This document shows positions 1-5,630 of a stretch of DNA of 9,207 nucleotides, in pieces. A model generated the notes under the pieces. It did not search any database. It saw nothing but the letters and a program-made list of their open reading frames with translations, and was not told the origin of the DNA. Position 1 is the stretch's first letter. Every line of letters begins with the position of its first letter. The position numbers and the translations under genes were made by a program. Source of the stretch: an uncultured Gemmatimonadales bacterium (lineage in GTDB: Bacteria; Gemmatimonadota; Gemmatimonadetes; Longimicrobiales; Gaopeijiaceae); NCBI GenBank assembly GCA_937983085.1, contig CALJKZ010000550.1:1-9207 (forward strand), read 5' to 3'.

Positions 1-1
1 G

Positions 2-112
2 GAGGCCCACGGAGGTCCGGTCCGACCCGTCGTCACTGAGCGACGGGGGGCCAGGTTAGAACTCTGGTGGCCGCGGCCGGGCCGGCGCACGTCACCGAGA
101 GACGCCGCGTGA
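2..112 (+). CDS. C-terminal tail of a probable sensor histidine kinase (5' truncated by window)
   Basis: The frame starting at base 2 is open from the window edge to TGA at 110-112 and reads EAHGGPV, then about nine residues, then GARLELWWP. In HATPase_c kinases the segment after the G2 box typically reads (V)EAHGG-x-(I/V) and ends in a strand of the G-x-x-(F/L)-x-(F/L)-x-x-P type, so this looks like the last ATP-domain strands plus a short Arg/Pro-rich tail. The stop overlaps a GTG start for the following response regulator as GTGA (109-112), a typical translational coupling of kinase and regulator. Only about 36 residues are visible, so kinase identity rests on a short match and on context. 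The two other forward frames are also open until stops at 37-39 and 57-59 but show no family signature. Confidence 0.55.
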   Translation, partial: EAHGGPVRPVVTERRGARLELWWPRPGRRTSPRDAA

Positions 113-585
113 TTGCCTCGACGGGTTTCGCCGAGAACGCCGACCCTCGGGACGTCACCTTCCTCGTGGTGGACGACGATCAGGTGGATCGTCGCGCGTT
201 CGTTCGCGCCATGCGCCGTCAGGGACTACCAGGCAAGGTGGTGGTGGCCCGCGATGGCCACGAGGCCCTTCAACGGCTCCGGGGAAGCGCGGATCAGGGG
301 ATCGACCCCATTGGCTGCCCTTTTGTGGTGCTCCTCGACCTCAACATGCCCCGAATGGGCGGCCTGGAGTTTCTCGAGGAGCTTCGGGCGGACCCTCGTC
401 TTCGTCGGGCGGTGGTCTTCGTGTTCTCCACTTCGGACGACCCCCTGGACAAGGCTGCCGCGTACGACCGCAACGTCGCGGGATACCTCGTGAAGACCGG
501 TGACAGCACCGACTACGACGCCGCCGTGCGACTTCTGGGTCAGTACGTCGAGGTGGTGAGACTCCCCGGCGAGAGGAGACACTGA
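109..585 (+). CDS. single-domain response regulator, Rcp1/CheY-like receiver
   Basis: This is a stand-alone phosphoacceptor receiver of 158 residues with no output domain, probably passing a phosphoryl signal from the kinase just upstream. Numbered from the GTG at 109, the acidic pocket is D22-D23-D24, the phosphoacceptor is D77 in LLDLNMPRMGG, the Ser/Thr switch position is S107 (in FSTSDD) and the conserved lysine is K129 (GYLVK). The STS-x4-D-x3-AY pattern after beta-4 is typical of Rcp1-type regulators that partner bacteriophytochromes and hybrid kinases. A longer start at GTG 67 (172 residues) is possible, but it would overlap the kinase tail by 46 bp. GTG 109 gives the classic GTGA overlap and has a weak GAGA-type ribosome site at 97-102. 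The REC-GGDEF-EAL gene begins 3 bp after the stop, so the genes are almost surely co-transcribed. The receiver assignment is firm; the start is less so. Confidence 0.9.
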   Translation: MIASTGFAENADPRDVTFLVVDDDQVDRRAFVRAMRRQGLPGKVVVARDGHEALQRLRGSADQGIDPIGCPFVVLLDLNMPRMGGLEFLEELRADPRLRRAVVFVFSTSDDPLDKAAAYDRNVAGYLVKTGDSTDYDAAVRLLGQYVEVVRLPGERRH

Positions 586-588
586 GCC

Positions 589-2331
589 ATGGGCTTCGGA
601 CTCAAGCCGCCGGCACTCCGCGTCCTCGTCATCGACGACGATCGGGTGGACCGCCGAATCCTGAGGCGTCGCCTGCAGGAAGTGGGTGCGGACATCGAGG
701 TGGACGAGGCGGAGGGCCCCGGCGACGGAATGGCCCGGGCGCAGTCGGGAGACTACGACTGCATCCTGCTGGACTTCAACTTCCCAGGTGGTGACGCCTT
801 CGACCTCTTCGGCGAGCTCTTCGCCGAGGCGCCCTCGGTCCGTCCGCCCATCATCCTGCTCACCGGACAGGGTGACGAACGCATCGCGGCCGAGAGCATC
901 CACCGAGGGGCCCAGCAGTACCTGATGAAGGGCGACGTCGAAGCCGACGCGCTCCGCGCCGCCATCGAGGACGCCCTGGAGCAGGGCCGCGAGCACCGGG
1001 ACGTGGCGGCCCGGGATGCCGAGCTCACCCGCCTGTCCTTCTACGACGCACTCACTGATCTACCCAATCGACGTCTCCTCATGGAGCGTCTGAGCCAAGC
1101 GGTGCTCGATGCGGCGCGCTCCGGACCCTTCGTGGTCCTCATGATGGACTTGAACCTCTTCAAGCAGGTCAACGACGAACACGGTCATGACGTGGGCGAT
1201 ACTCTGCTCAAAGTGGTGGGCCGTCGCATCAGCCAGGTGACGCGGGAGTCGGACACCGTGGCGCGCCTCGGTGGCGACGAGTTTGCCGCGGTTCTTTCCA
1301 GTGCGGACAGCGTGGAAGGTGGCCTCGTGGTCGCGCGGAAGATCATGCGGGCGGTGGCGGAGCCGGTGGTGGTGGGCGACGACGTCCTCCACGTCGGGAT
1401 CTCGGTCGGGATCGCGCTCTTCGGGCCCCATGGGGACAACACCGACGACCTCCTTCGCCATGCCGACGTCGCCCTGTACGAGAGCAAGGGGACGGACGAC
1501 GTCGCCGTGTACGGCGGCAACGCCACGGCGGAAAGCAGAGAGGCCACGCGCATCGCCCGCGATCTGGACGATGTCGTGGAGAGGCGACAGCTCGTCACCA
1601 TGTATCAGCCCCAAGTACGTCTGGACTCGGAGTCGCGCTGGGTGGTGGTGGGCGCCGAGGCCCTCGTCCGCTGGTCCCACCCCGATCTGGGGATGCTGCC
1701 CCCGTCGAAGTTCGTTCCCGCCGCCGAGCGGTCCGAGGTCATCTCCACGTTGACGGATCACGTCATCCGGACCTCGCTGCGACAGAGCATGGCGTGGGGC
1801 ATGAGCGGACGGGAGATCCCCGTGTCGGTGAACCTGTCGCCTCGGCTCCTGGAGCGTGACGGGCTGGTGTCCCGGGTGGCCCGCATCCTCGGCGAGACCG
1901 GTGCCGATCCAGCCACCCTCTGCCTCGAAGTTACCGAGACCGGCATCTCACGTTCGCCTGGGATCGTCTCCCGGGTGCTGGCCGGGCTGGACGAGTTGGG
2001 TGTTCGCCTTTCCATCGACGACTTCGGGGCAGGCATCTCGTCGCTTCGGCATCTCAAGAGCCTACCCCTGGACGAGATCAAGATCGACGGGTCGTTCGTG
2101 TCGGATCTCGAGGACGAGGACGGCAACGCGTCGGTGGTGGCGTCCATCGTCGCCATCGGCAATGCGTTCGGCACCCGGGTCATCGCGGAGGAGGTGGAGA
2201 CCCTCGAGGCCCTGGGGCGCCTACGGGACCTGGGATGCCCCTATGGCCAGGGCCACGCCATTGCGCCGGCCATGACCCCGGACGACTTCCAGCGCTGGCT
2301 GGACGACAGCACACGAGGGCCGCTGGGCTGA
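589..2331 (+). CDS. REC-GGDEF-EAL response regulator (c-di-GMP cyclase/phosphodiesterase)
   Basis: This is a 580-residue cytoplasmic protein with a phosphorylation-controlled receiver, a diguanylate cyclase domain and a c-di-GMP phosphodiesterase domain. REC (about 10-130) has acidic residues D16-D18, phosphoacceptor D62 (LLDFN), T92 and K114. GGDEF (about 148-310) has metal-binding D187 (MMDLNLFK), an intact GGDEF at 228-232 and an RxxD product-inhibition site (R219-E-S-D222) exactly five residues before it. EAL (about 325-575) has E357-A-L, N415 (NLSP), E447 (LEVTE), D477-D478 (DDFG), K498 (IKID), E534/E537 in AEEVET and Q554 (QGH). All usual metal and catalytic positions are present, so both activities are possible; the net direction cannot be read from sequence. 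The canonical AEGVE glycine is Glu here and the DFGxGY tyrosine is Ile. AGAGGAG at 572-578 is a good ribosome site for ATG 589. The gene follows the single-domain receiver by 3 bp. Confidence 0.95.
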   Translation: MGFGLKPPALRVLVIDDDRVDRRILRRRLQEVGADIEVDEAEGPGDGMARAQSGDYDCILLDFNFPGGDAFDLFGELFAEAPSVRPPIILLTGQGDERIAAESIHRGAQQYLMKGDVEADALRAAIEDALEQGREHRDVAARDAELTRLSFYDALTDLPNRRLLMERLSQAVLDAARSGPFVVLMMDLNLFKQVNDEHGHDVGDTLLKVVGRRISQVTRESDTVARLGGDEFAAVLSSADSVEGGLVVARKIMRAVAEPVVVGDDVLHVGISVGIALFGPHGDNTDDLLRHADVALYESKGTDDVAVYGGNATAESREATRIARDLDDVVERRQLVTMYQPQVRLDSESRWVVVGAEALVRWSHPDLGMLPPSKFVPAAERSEVISTLTDHVIRTSLRQSMAWGMSGREIPVSVNLSPRLLERDGLVSRVARILGETGADPATLCLEVTETGISRSPGIVSRVLAGLDELGVRLSIDDFGAGISSLRHLKSLPLDEIKIDGSFVSDLEDEDGNASVVASIVAIGNAFGTRVIAEEVETLEALGRLRDLGCPYGQGHAIAPAMTPDDFQRWLDDSTRGPLG

Positions 2332-2338
2332 CCCGGCA

Positions 2339-2364
2339 CGACCTCTCCTTGGAGGGGTAGGTCG
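2339..2364 (+). terminator. GC-rich hairpin after the c-di-GMP operon
   Basis: Eight bases after the REC-GGDEF-EAL stop, CGACCT pairs with AGGTCG and continues as CTCC with GGGG (one G-T wobble, one bulged T), closing a five-base loop TTGGA. No T tract follows, only CATTTCC about 6 bases further on. It is a plausible intrinsic-type terminator or 3'-end stabiliser separating the signalling operon from the dehydrogenase gene, but it is not a textbook terminator. Confidence 0.4.
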
Positions 2365-2379
2365 CGTGTACATTTCCAC

Positions 2380-2396
2380 GTCCCATCCATCGGGAC
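2380..2396. promoter_or_regulatory. small inverted repeat GTCCC-N7-GGGAC in the dehydrogenase leader
   Basis: GTCCC (2380-2384) and GGGAC (2392-2396) form a 5-bp inverted repeat with a 7-base spacer, 36 bp upstream of the dehydrogenase ATG. It could be an operator half-site pair or a weak RNA hairpin. The 101-bp gap 2332-2432 shows no convincing -35/-10 pair, although GTGTACATTT at 2365-2374 is its most AT-rich stretch. In this GC-rich DNA a 5-bp repeat may be chance. Confidence 0.2.
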
Positions 2397-2432
2397 CCCC
2401 CACGCGTTCCCCACTGAAAGGCATCCGTACCG

Positions 2433-3617
2433 ATGGCCCGTTTCGAAGGCATCGATTTCTACAATCTCGACGCGCTGTTCTCCGAGGAAGAGCGCATGGT
2501 CCGCGACACCATCCGTACCTGGGTGGAAGACCGGCTCATGCCCATCATCGGCGACGCCTACATCCAAAGGAAGTTTCCCACCGAGCTCATCCCCGAACTC
2601 GGTGAGTTGGGCGTCCTCGGCGCCAATCTTCCCGAAGAGTACGGCTGTGCGGGTCTGAACAACGTGTCGTACGGGCTCATCATGCAGGAGCTCGAGCGCG
2701 GCGATTCGGGGATCCGGTCGTTCGTGTCGGTCCAGGGCGCTCTGGTCATGTACCCCATCTTCGCCTTCGGTAGCGAGGAGCACCGTCAGGAATGGCTGCC
2801 CAAGCTCGCCACGGGTGAGGCCATCGGATGCTTCGGCCTCACCGAACCGGACTACGGCTCGAACCCGGCGGGAATGATCACCCGGGCGGAGAAGACGGCC
2901 GACGGGTGGCGCCTCAACGGCGCGAAGATGTGGATTACCAATGGCTCCATGTCCGACGTGGCCGTGATCTGGGCCCAGACCGGGGAGTTGGGCGATGTGA
3001 AGGGCATCCGCGGCTTCGTGGTCCCCACCGACACGCCGGGCTTCAGCGCCAAGGACCAGAAGGGCAAGCTGTCTCTGTTGGCCTCGGACACGTCGGAGCT
3101 CGTGCTCGAGGACGTGGACGTGCCGGACAGCGCTCTCATGCCGGGCAGCGACGGAGGCCTCAAGCACCCCCTCATGTGCCTCACCCAGGCCCGCTACGGC
3201 ATCTCGTGGGGCGCCGTCGGCGCAGCCATGGCGTGCTTCCACGAGGCGCTGTCGTATGCCAAGGAGCGGGTGATGTTCGACACGCCCATCGGCGGCAAGC
3301 AGATCCAGCAGGTCCGCCTCGCCGACATGCTGACGAAGATCACCCAGGGTCAGCTCGTCTCGTACCATCTCGGCCGCATGAAGGACGAGGGCACGATGAC
3401 GCCGCAGCAGGTCTCGCTGGCGAAGCGCGCCAACTGCGACATGGCCACCGACATCGCCCGGGAAGCCCGGCGCCTGCTGGGTGGGAACGGCATCCTCGTC
3501 GAGTACCACTCCATGCGCCACATGGCCAACCTGGAGTCGGTCTACACCTACGAGGGGACCCACGACATCCATGGCCTCATCCTCGGGCAGAAGCTCACGG
3601 GGTTGAACGCGTTCTGA
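2433..3617 (+). CDS. gcdH: acyl-CoA dehydrogenase, glutaryl-CoA dehydrogenase type
   Basis: This 394-residue soluble FAD enzyme is full length for the acyl-CoA dehydrogenase family, and its segments resemble mitochondrial glutaryl-CoA dehydrogenase from end to end. That enzyme oxidises and decarboxylates glutaryl-CoA to crotonyl-CoA in lysine, hydroxylysine and tryptophan breakdown, passing electrons to ETF. Diagnostic stretches are RSFVSVQGALVMYPI (95-109), GCFGLTEPDYGS (132-143), the FAD-contacting MWITNG (166-171), ARYGISWG (253-260), LLGGNGI (348-354) and TYEGTHDIH (372-380). Recalled human active-site residues have counterparts: catalytic base E374, R95-S96 that bind the substrate carboxylate, E88, and Y373, which is usual in decarboxylating members. 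The ribosome site is probably GAAAGG at 2416-2421. It lies between hairpins and is not obviously co-transcribed with either signalling operon. Another short-chain acyl-CoA dehydrogenase activity is the main alternative, so the symbol is by resemblance. Confidence 0.9.
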   Translation: MARFEGIDFYNLDALFSEEERMVRDTIRTWVEDRLMPIIGDAYIQRKFPTELIPELGELGVLGANLPEEYGCAGLNNVSYGLIMQELERGDSGIRSFVSVQGALVMYPIFAFGSEEHRQEWLPKLATGEAIGCFGLTEPDYGSNPAGMITRAEKTADGWRLNGAKMWITNGSMSDVAVIWAQTGELGDVKGIRGFVVPTDTPGFSAKDQKGKLSLLASDTSELVLEDVDVPDSALMPGSDGGLKHPLMCLTQARYGISWGAVGAAMACFHEALSYAKERVMFDTPIGGKQIQQVRLADMLTKITQGQLVSYHLGRMKDEGTMTPQQVSLAKRANCDMATDIAREARRLLGGNGILVEYHSMRHMANLESVYTYEGTHDIHGLILGQKLTGLNAF

Positions 3618-3643
3618 TCCGACTGTGCGCCTGGAGCGCGGTC

Positions 3644-3694
3644 GTTTCATGAAACACGTTTGAAACACCCGGGAAGGCCCATGAAACATCCGGG
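3644..3694. promoter_or_regulatory. phased TGAAACA repeat cluster with perfect palindrome, probable activator/repressor binding array
   Basis: The stretch begins with the perfect 12-bp palindrome GTTTCATGAAAC (3644-3655). TGAAACA occurs at 3650, 3661 and 3682, so starts are 11 and 21 bp apart, close to one and two helical turns. The last two copies extend to a 13-base direct repeat TGAAACAYCCGGG (12/13 identical). A second dyad GAAAC-AC-GTTTG (3651-3662) overlaps the first. Clusters of phased dyads are the form of bacterial enhancer-binding-protein sites. They lie about 170 bp upstream of the transcription start predicted from the sigma-54-like element at 3811-3826, a normal distance for NtrC-type activation. 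The binding protein is inferred; the NtrC-family product of the same operon is the leading candidate. Confidence 0.55.
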
Positions 3695-3704
3695 CCCACC
3701 CGGG
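3668..3704 (+). terminator. two-stage GC hairpin downstream of the dehydrogenase gene
   Basis: CCCGGG (3668-3673) can pair with CCCGGG (3699-3704). Then comes a symmetric 2x2 internal loop (AA/CA), then GGCCC (3676-3680) pairs with GGGCC (3692-3696) around an 11-base loop. It starts 50 bp after the dehydrogenase stop. There is no T tract, so it is a T-less terminator candidate or an RNA 3'-end stabiliser. It shares bases with the third TGAAACA repeat, so part of this symmetry may instead reflect protein-binding sites. Confidence 0.4.
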
Positions 3705-3810
3705 CGGCTGCCTGTCTGACAGAGCCTTGAGACGGTCCCGGCGTCCCAAAGCATTGTGGGTCAACAGGATGAAGGGCGCGGACACGGCCGGTCAGAACCA
3801 TTTCCCCAGG

Positions 3811-3826
3811 CGGCCCGTTCCGTGCA
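3811..3826 (+). promoter_or_regulatory. candidate sigma-54 (-24/-12) promoter of the kinase-regulator operon
   Basis: CGGCCCG-N4-GTGCA matches the sigma-54 consensus TGGCACG-N4-TTGCA at 9 of 12 defined positions. It has the required GG (3812-3813) and GC (3824-3825) separated by exactly ten bases. Transcription would start near 3837, leaving a leader of about 30 bases before ATG 3867. GG-N10-GC is common in GC-rich DNA: at least two poorer instances (starting at 3692 and 3775) lie in the same intergenic region. The call therefore leans on match quality, position and the GAFTGA-bearing activator encoded downstream. Confidence 0.4.
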
Positions 3827-3866
3827 CTATGGAAGGGCGGTTCGCCGTCCACCCTGCGGAGATGGG

Positions 3867-5630
3867 ATGAAGGTTTCTCTGAAGAGCGCCCTCATGGGGC
3901 TCGTCCTGTTGGTCCTCGTACTGGGCCTCGTGCCCACCGGTATCCTTCTCGACCGCCGTCTCACCGCGGCGCTGGAGGAGGGTGTCCGGGACGACCTCCA
4001 GACCGCTCCGCTCGTCCTCGCCGACCGCTGGCAGAACCTGGCGGGGGCGAGGATGATGCACAGCCGCGAGATGGCCCTCGACCCCGACCTCGCTTCGGCG
4101 GTGGCGCGGTCCGACACGGCGGTGGCACTGGCGCGGGCTGAGGCCATCGCCGCGGCCTTCCCAGGCGAGTCCGCCGTCGTAATCGGGGCCGACGGCGTCG
4201 CCTGGATGGGTCCCGCCGTGGATGCGCCGGTCGTGGACTCTACGCGGGCCGGGGGCATGCCCGTTCTGGCCATGGAGTCGGAGGAGCATGGGCTGGGCAC
4301 CATCTCTCTGGCCCCCGTCATGGTCGAGGATGGCTGGGCCGGGGCGGTGGGGGTTTGGGTGCCCATGACCGAGGACGAAGCCGCCCGACTCTCGGTGCTC
4401 ACCCGCTCCGACGTCCTCCTCATGGCGCCCGACGAGGAGCTGGCGGCGTATACCGGGCGGGCCGAGCCCGCCATGGGGCTCTTCGGCCTCCTGGCCCAGC
4501 AGCCCGTCACCGACGAGGTGCGCGAGTTCGAGCTGGACGACGAGCGGTACCTCGTGGCCAACGCCCATGTCCCGGGAGGGGCGCGGGTCTCCTTTGTCCG
4601 GGCTATGGCAGAGGAGCTGGCCGTAGTGCCGACGCTCCGGGCCGTCGGAGCCGGCGTCTTCGGCCTGGCGCTGGTCATGGCCTTGGCCGTGGGCGTTCTC
4701 TTCGCCGGGCGGCTGGCGGAGCCGGTGGCGTCGCTGGCTGGCGCCGCGTCGCGTATCAGCCGGGGCGACTTCGATGCCCCCGTGGACCATTCCGTGGTGG
4801 AGGAGGTCGACCAGGTGGCTCAGGCCTTCGAAGTCATGCGCGACGCGTTGGCGCTCCGCATCGAGGAGCTGGCCGACGCCAACCGTGCCCTCGAGGACCG
4901 CCAGGAACGGCTGTCCATGCTCCAGGCTGAGCTCGTCCAGCGCGATCGCCTTTCGGCGGCCTCGCGCCTCCTGGCCCAGCTCGCCCATGAGATCCGCAAT
5001 CCGGTGGCCAGCGTACGCAACTGTCTGGAGGTGCTGCGCCGCAGGGTCGAGGGTGACGAAGAGGCCAGCGAACTCGCCGACCTCGCCATCGACGAGCTCC
5101 TGCGGATGCACGAACTGGCCGAGCAGATGCTCGATCTGCACCGGCCCCGGAGCGGGGACGGCGACTGCGACGCCATGCGGGTGGCCCGCGACGTGGTCGC
5201 GGTGGTCCGCGTGGGACTGGGGGATCGTGCCATCGACCTGAAGGTGGACGGTCCCGAGCACGCCTTCGCCGAGATTCCGGGGGATGCCCTCAAGCAGGTC
5301 CTCCTCAATCTCGTCCAGAACGCCCAGGACGCGCTGGAGGACGAGGGCACCATCGAGGTCCGAGTGGTGGAGACCGGAGCCAACGTCCGCCTGGACGTGG
5401 TGGACGACGGTCCGGGGATCACCGACGACGCCCTGCCCCAGCTCTTCGACCCCTTCTTCACCACCAAGGCCGACGTTCAGGGCGTGGGGTTGGGCCTGTT
5501 CACCGCAGCCGGACTCGTCCGGTCCCACGGGGGTCGCATCGCGGCGTCGAACCGATCTGAAGGAAGCGGGGCCCGGCTCACCGTCGAGATCCCGCGACTG
5601 CGCGCCGGCCGCGTCGAGGTGACCGCGTGA
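3867..5630 (+). CDS. membrane sensor histidine kinase (NtrB/ZraS-like, HAMP-HisKA-HATPase)
   Basis: This 587-residue inner-membrane kinase is the sensor half of a two-component pair. TM1 spans about 8-28, a periplasmic sensor region runs about 30-257 (no confident family; a Cache-like fold is possible), and TM2 is about 258-281. A HAMP linker (281-333) follows with P286 and an AASRISRGDFDAPV stretch, then a coiled coil (about 330-365). The dimerisation domain carries phosphoacceptor H374 in LAHEIRNPVASVRN. The ATP domain shows the N box N481/N485, G1 DDGPGI (513-518), F box FDPFFTTK (527-534) and G2 GVGLGLF (539-545). HEIRNP and FxPFFTTK are typical of kinases paired with NtrC-type regulators. 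I chose ATG 3867, with GGAG at 3858-3861, because it sits directly before TM1. An in-frame start at 3756 would add 37 low-complexity residues before the helix. The stop overlaps the regulator start as GTGA (5627-5630). Confidence 0.95.
   Translation: MKVSLKSALMGLVLLVLVLGLVPTGILLDRRLTAALEEGVRDDLQTAPLVLADRWQNLAGARMMHSREMALDPDLASAVARSDTAVALARAEAIAAAFPGESAVVIGADGVAWMGPAVDAPVVDSTRAGGMPVLAMESEEHGLGTISLAPVMVEDGWAGAVGVWVPMTEDEAARLSVLTRSDVLLMAPDEELAAYTGRAEPAMGLFGLLAQQPVTDEVREFELDDERYLVANAHVPGGARVSFVRAMAEELAVVPTLRAVGAGVFGLALVMALAVGVLFAGRLAEPVASLAGAASRISRGDFDAPVDHSVVEEVDQVAQAFEVMRDALALRIEELADANRALEDRQERLSMLQAELVQRDRLSAASRLLAQLAHEIRNPVASVRNCLEVLRRRVEGDEEASELADLAIDELLRMHELAEQMLDLHRPRSGDGDCDAMRVARDVVAVVRVGLGDRAIDLKVDGPEHAFAEIPGDALKQVLLNLVQNAQDALEDEGTIEVRVVETGANVRLDVVDDGPGITDDALPQLFDPFFTTKADVQGVGLGLFTAAGLVRSHGGRIAASNRSEGSGARLTVEIPRLRAGRVEVTA

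Noticed and set aside
26..47. CCCGTCG/CGACGGG inverted repeat near the window start as a terminator
   Set aside because: It lies within the probable kinase C-terminal coding frame, upstream of a translationally coupled gene, and has no T tract.
2334..2348. CGGCACG sigma-54-like -24 element after the REC-GGDEF-EAL gene
   Set aside because: The -24 half is excellent, but the -12 position reads CC instead of the essential GC at the N10 spacing, and it overlaps a hairpin arm.
3727..3754. Sigma-70-like pair TTGAGA-N16-AAGCAT upstream of the kinase
   Set aside because: The -10 matches only 3 of 6 positions and would leave a leader of over 100 bases. It cannot be excluded but is weaker than the sigma-54 candidate.
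3760..3772. IHF-like sequence TCAACAGGATG between the array and the promoter
   Set aside because: An IHF site would fit the DNA-looping model, but several core positions fail, including the first T of TTR and the leading WA.
2241..3785. Long antisense open frame (514 codons) opposite the dehydrogenase gene
   Set aside because: It mirrors a clear full-length coding gene in GC-rich DNA where antisense stops are rare. The product is His/Asp/Arg-rich without domains or a plausible start signal.
3792..5528. Antisense open frame of 578 codons opposite the kinase
   Set aside because: It is a codon-bias shadow: low-complexity His/Gly/Glu-rich product and no motifs, while the + strand shows every kinase box.
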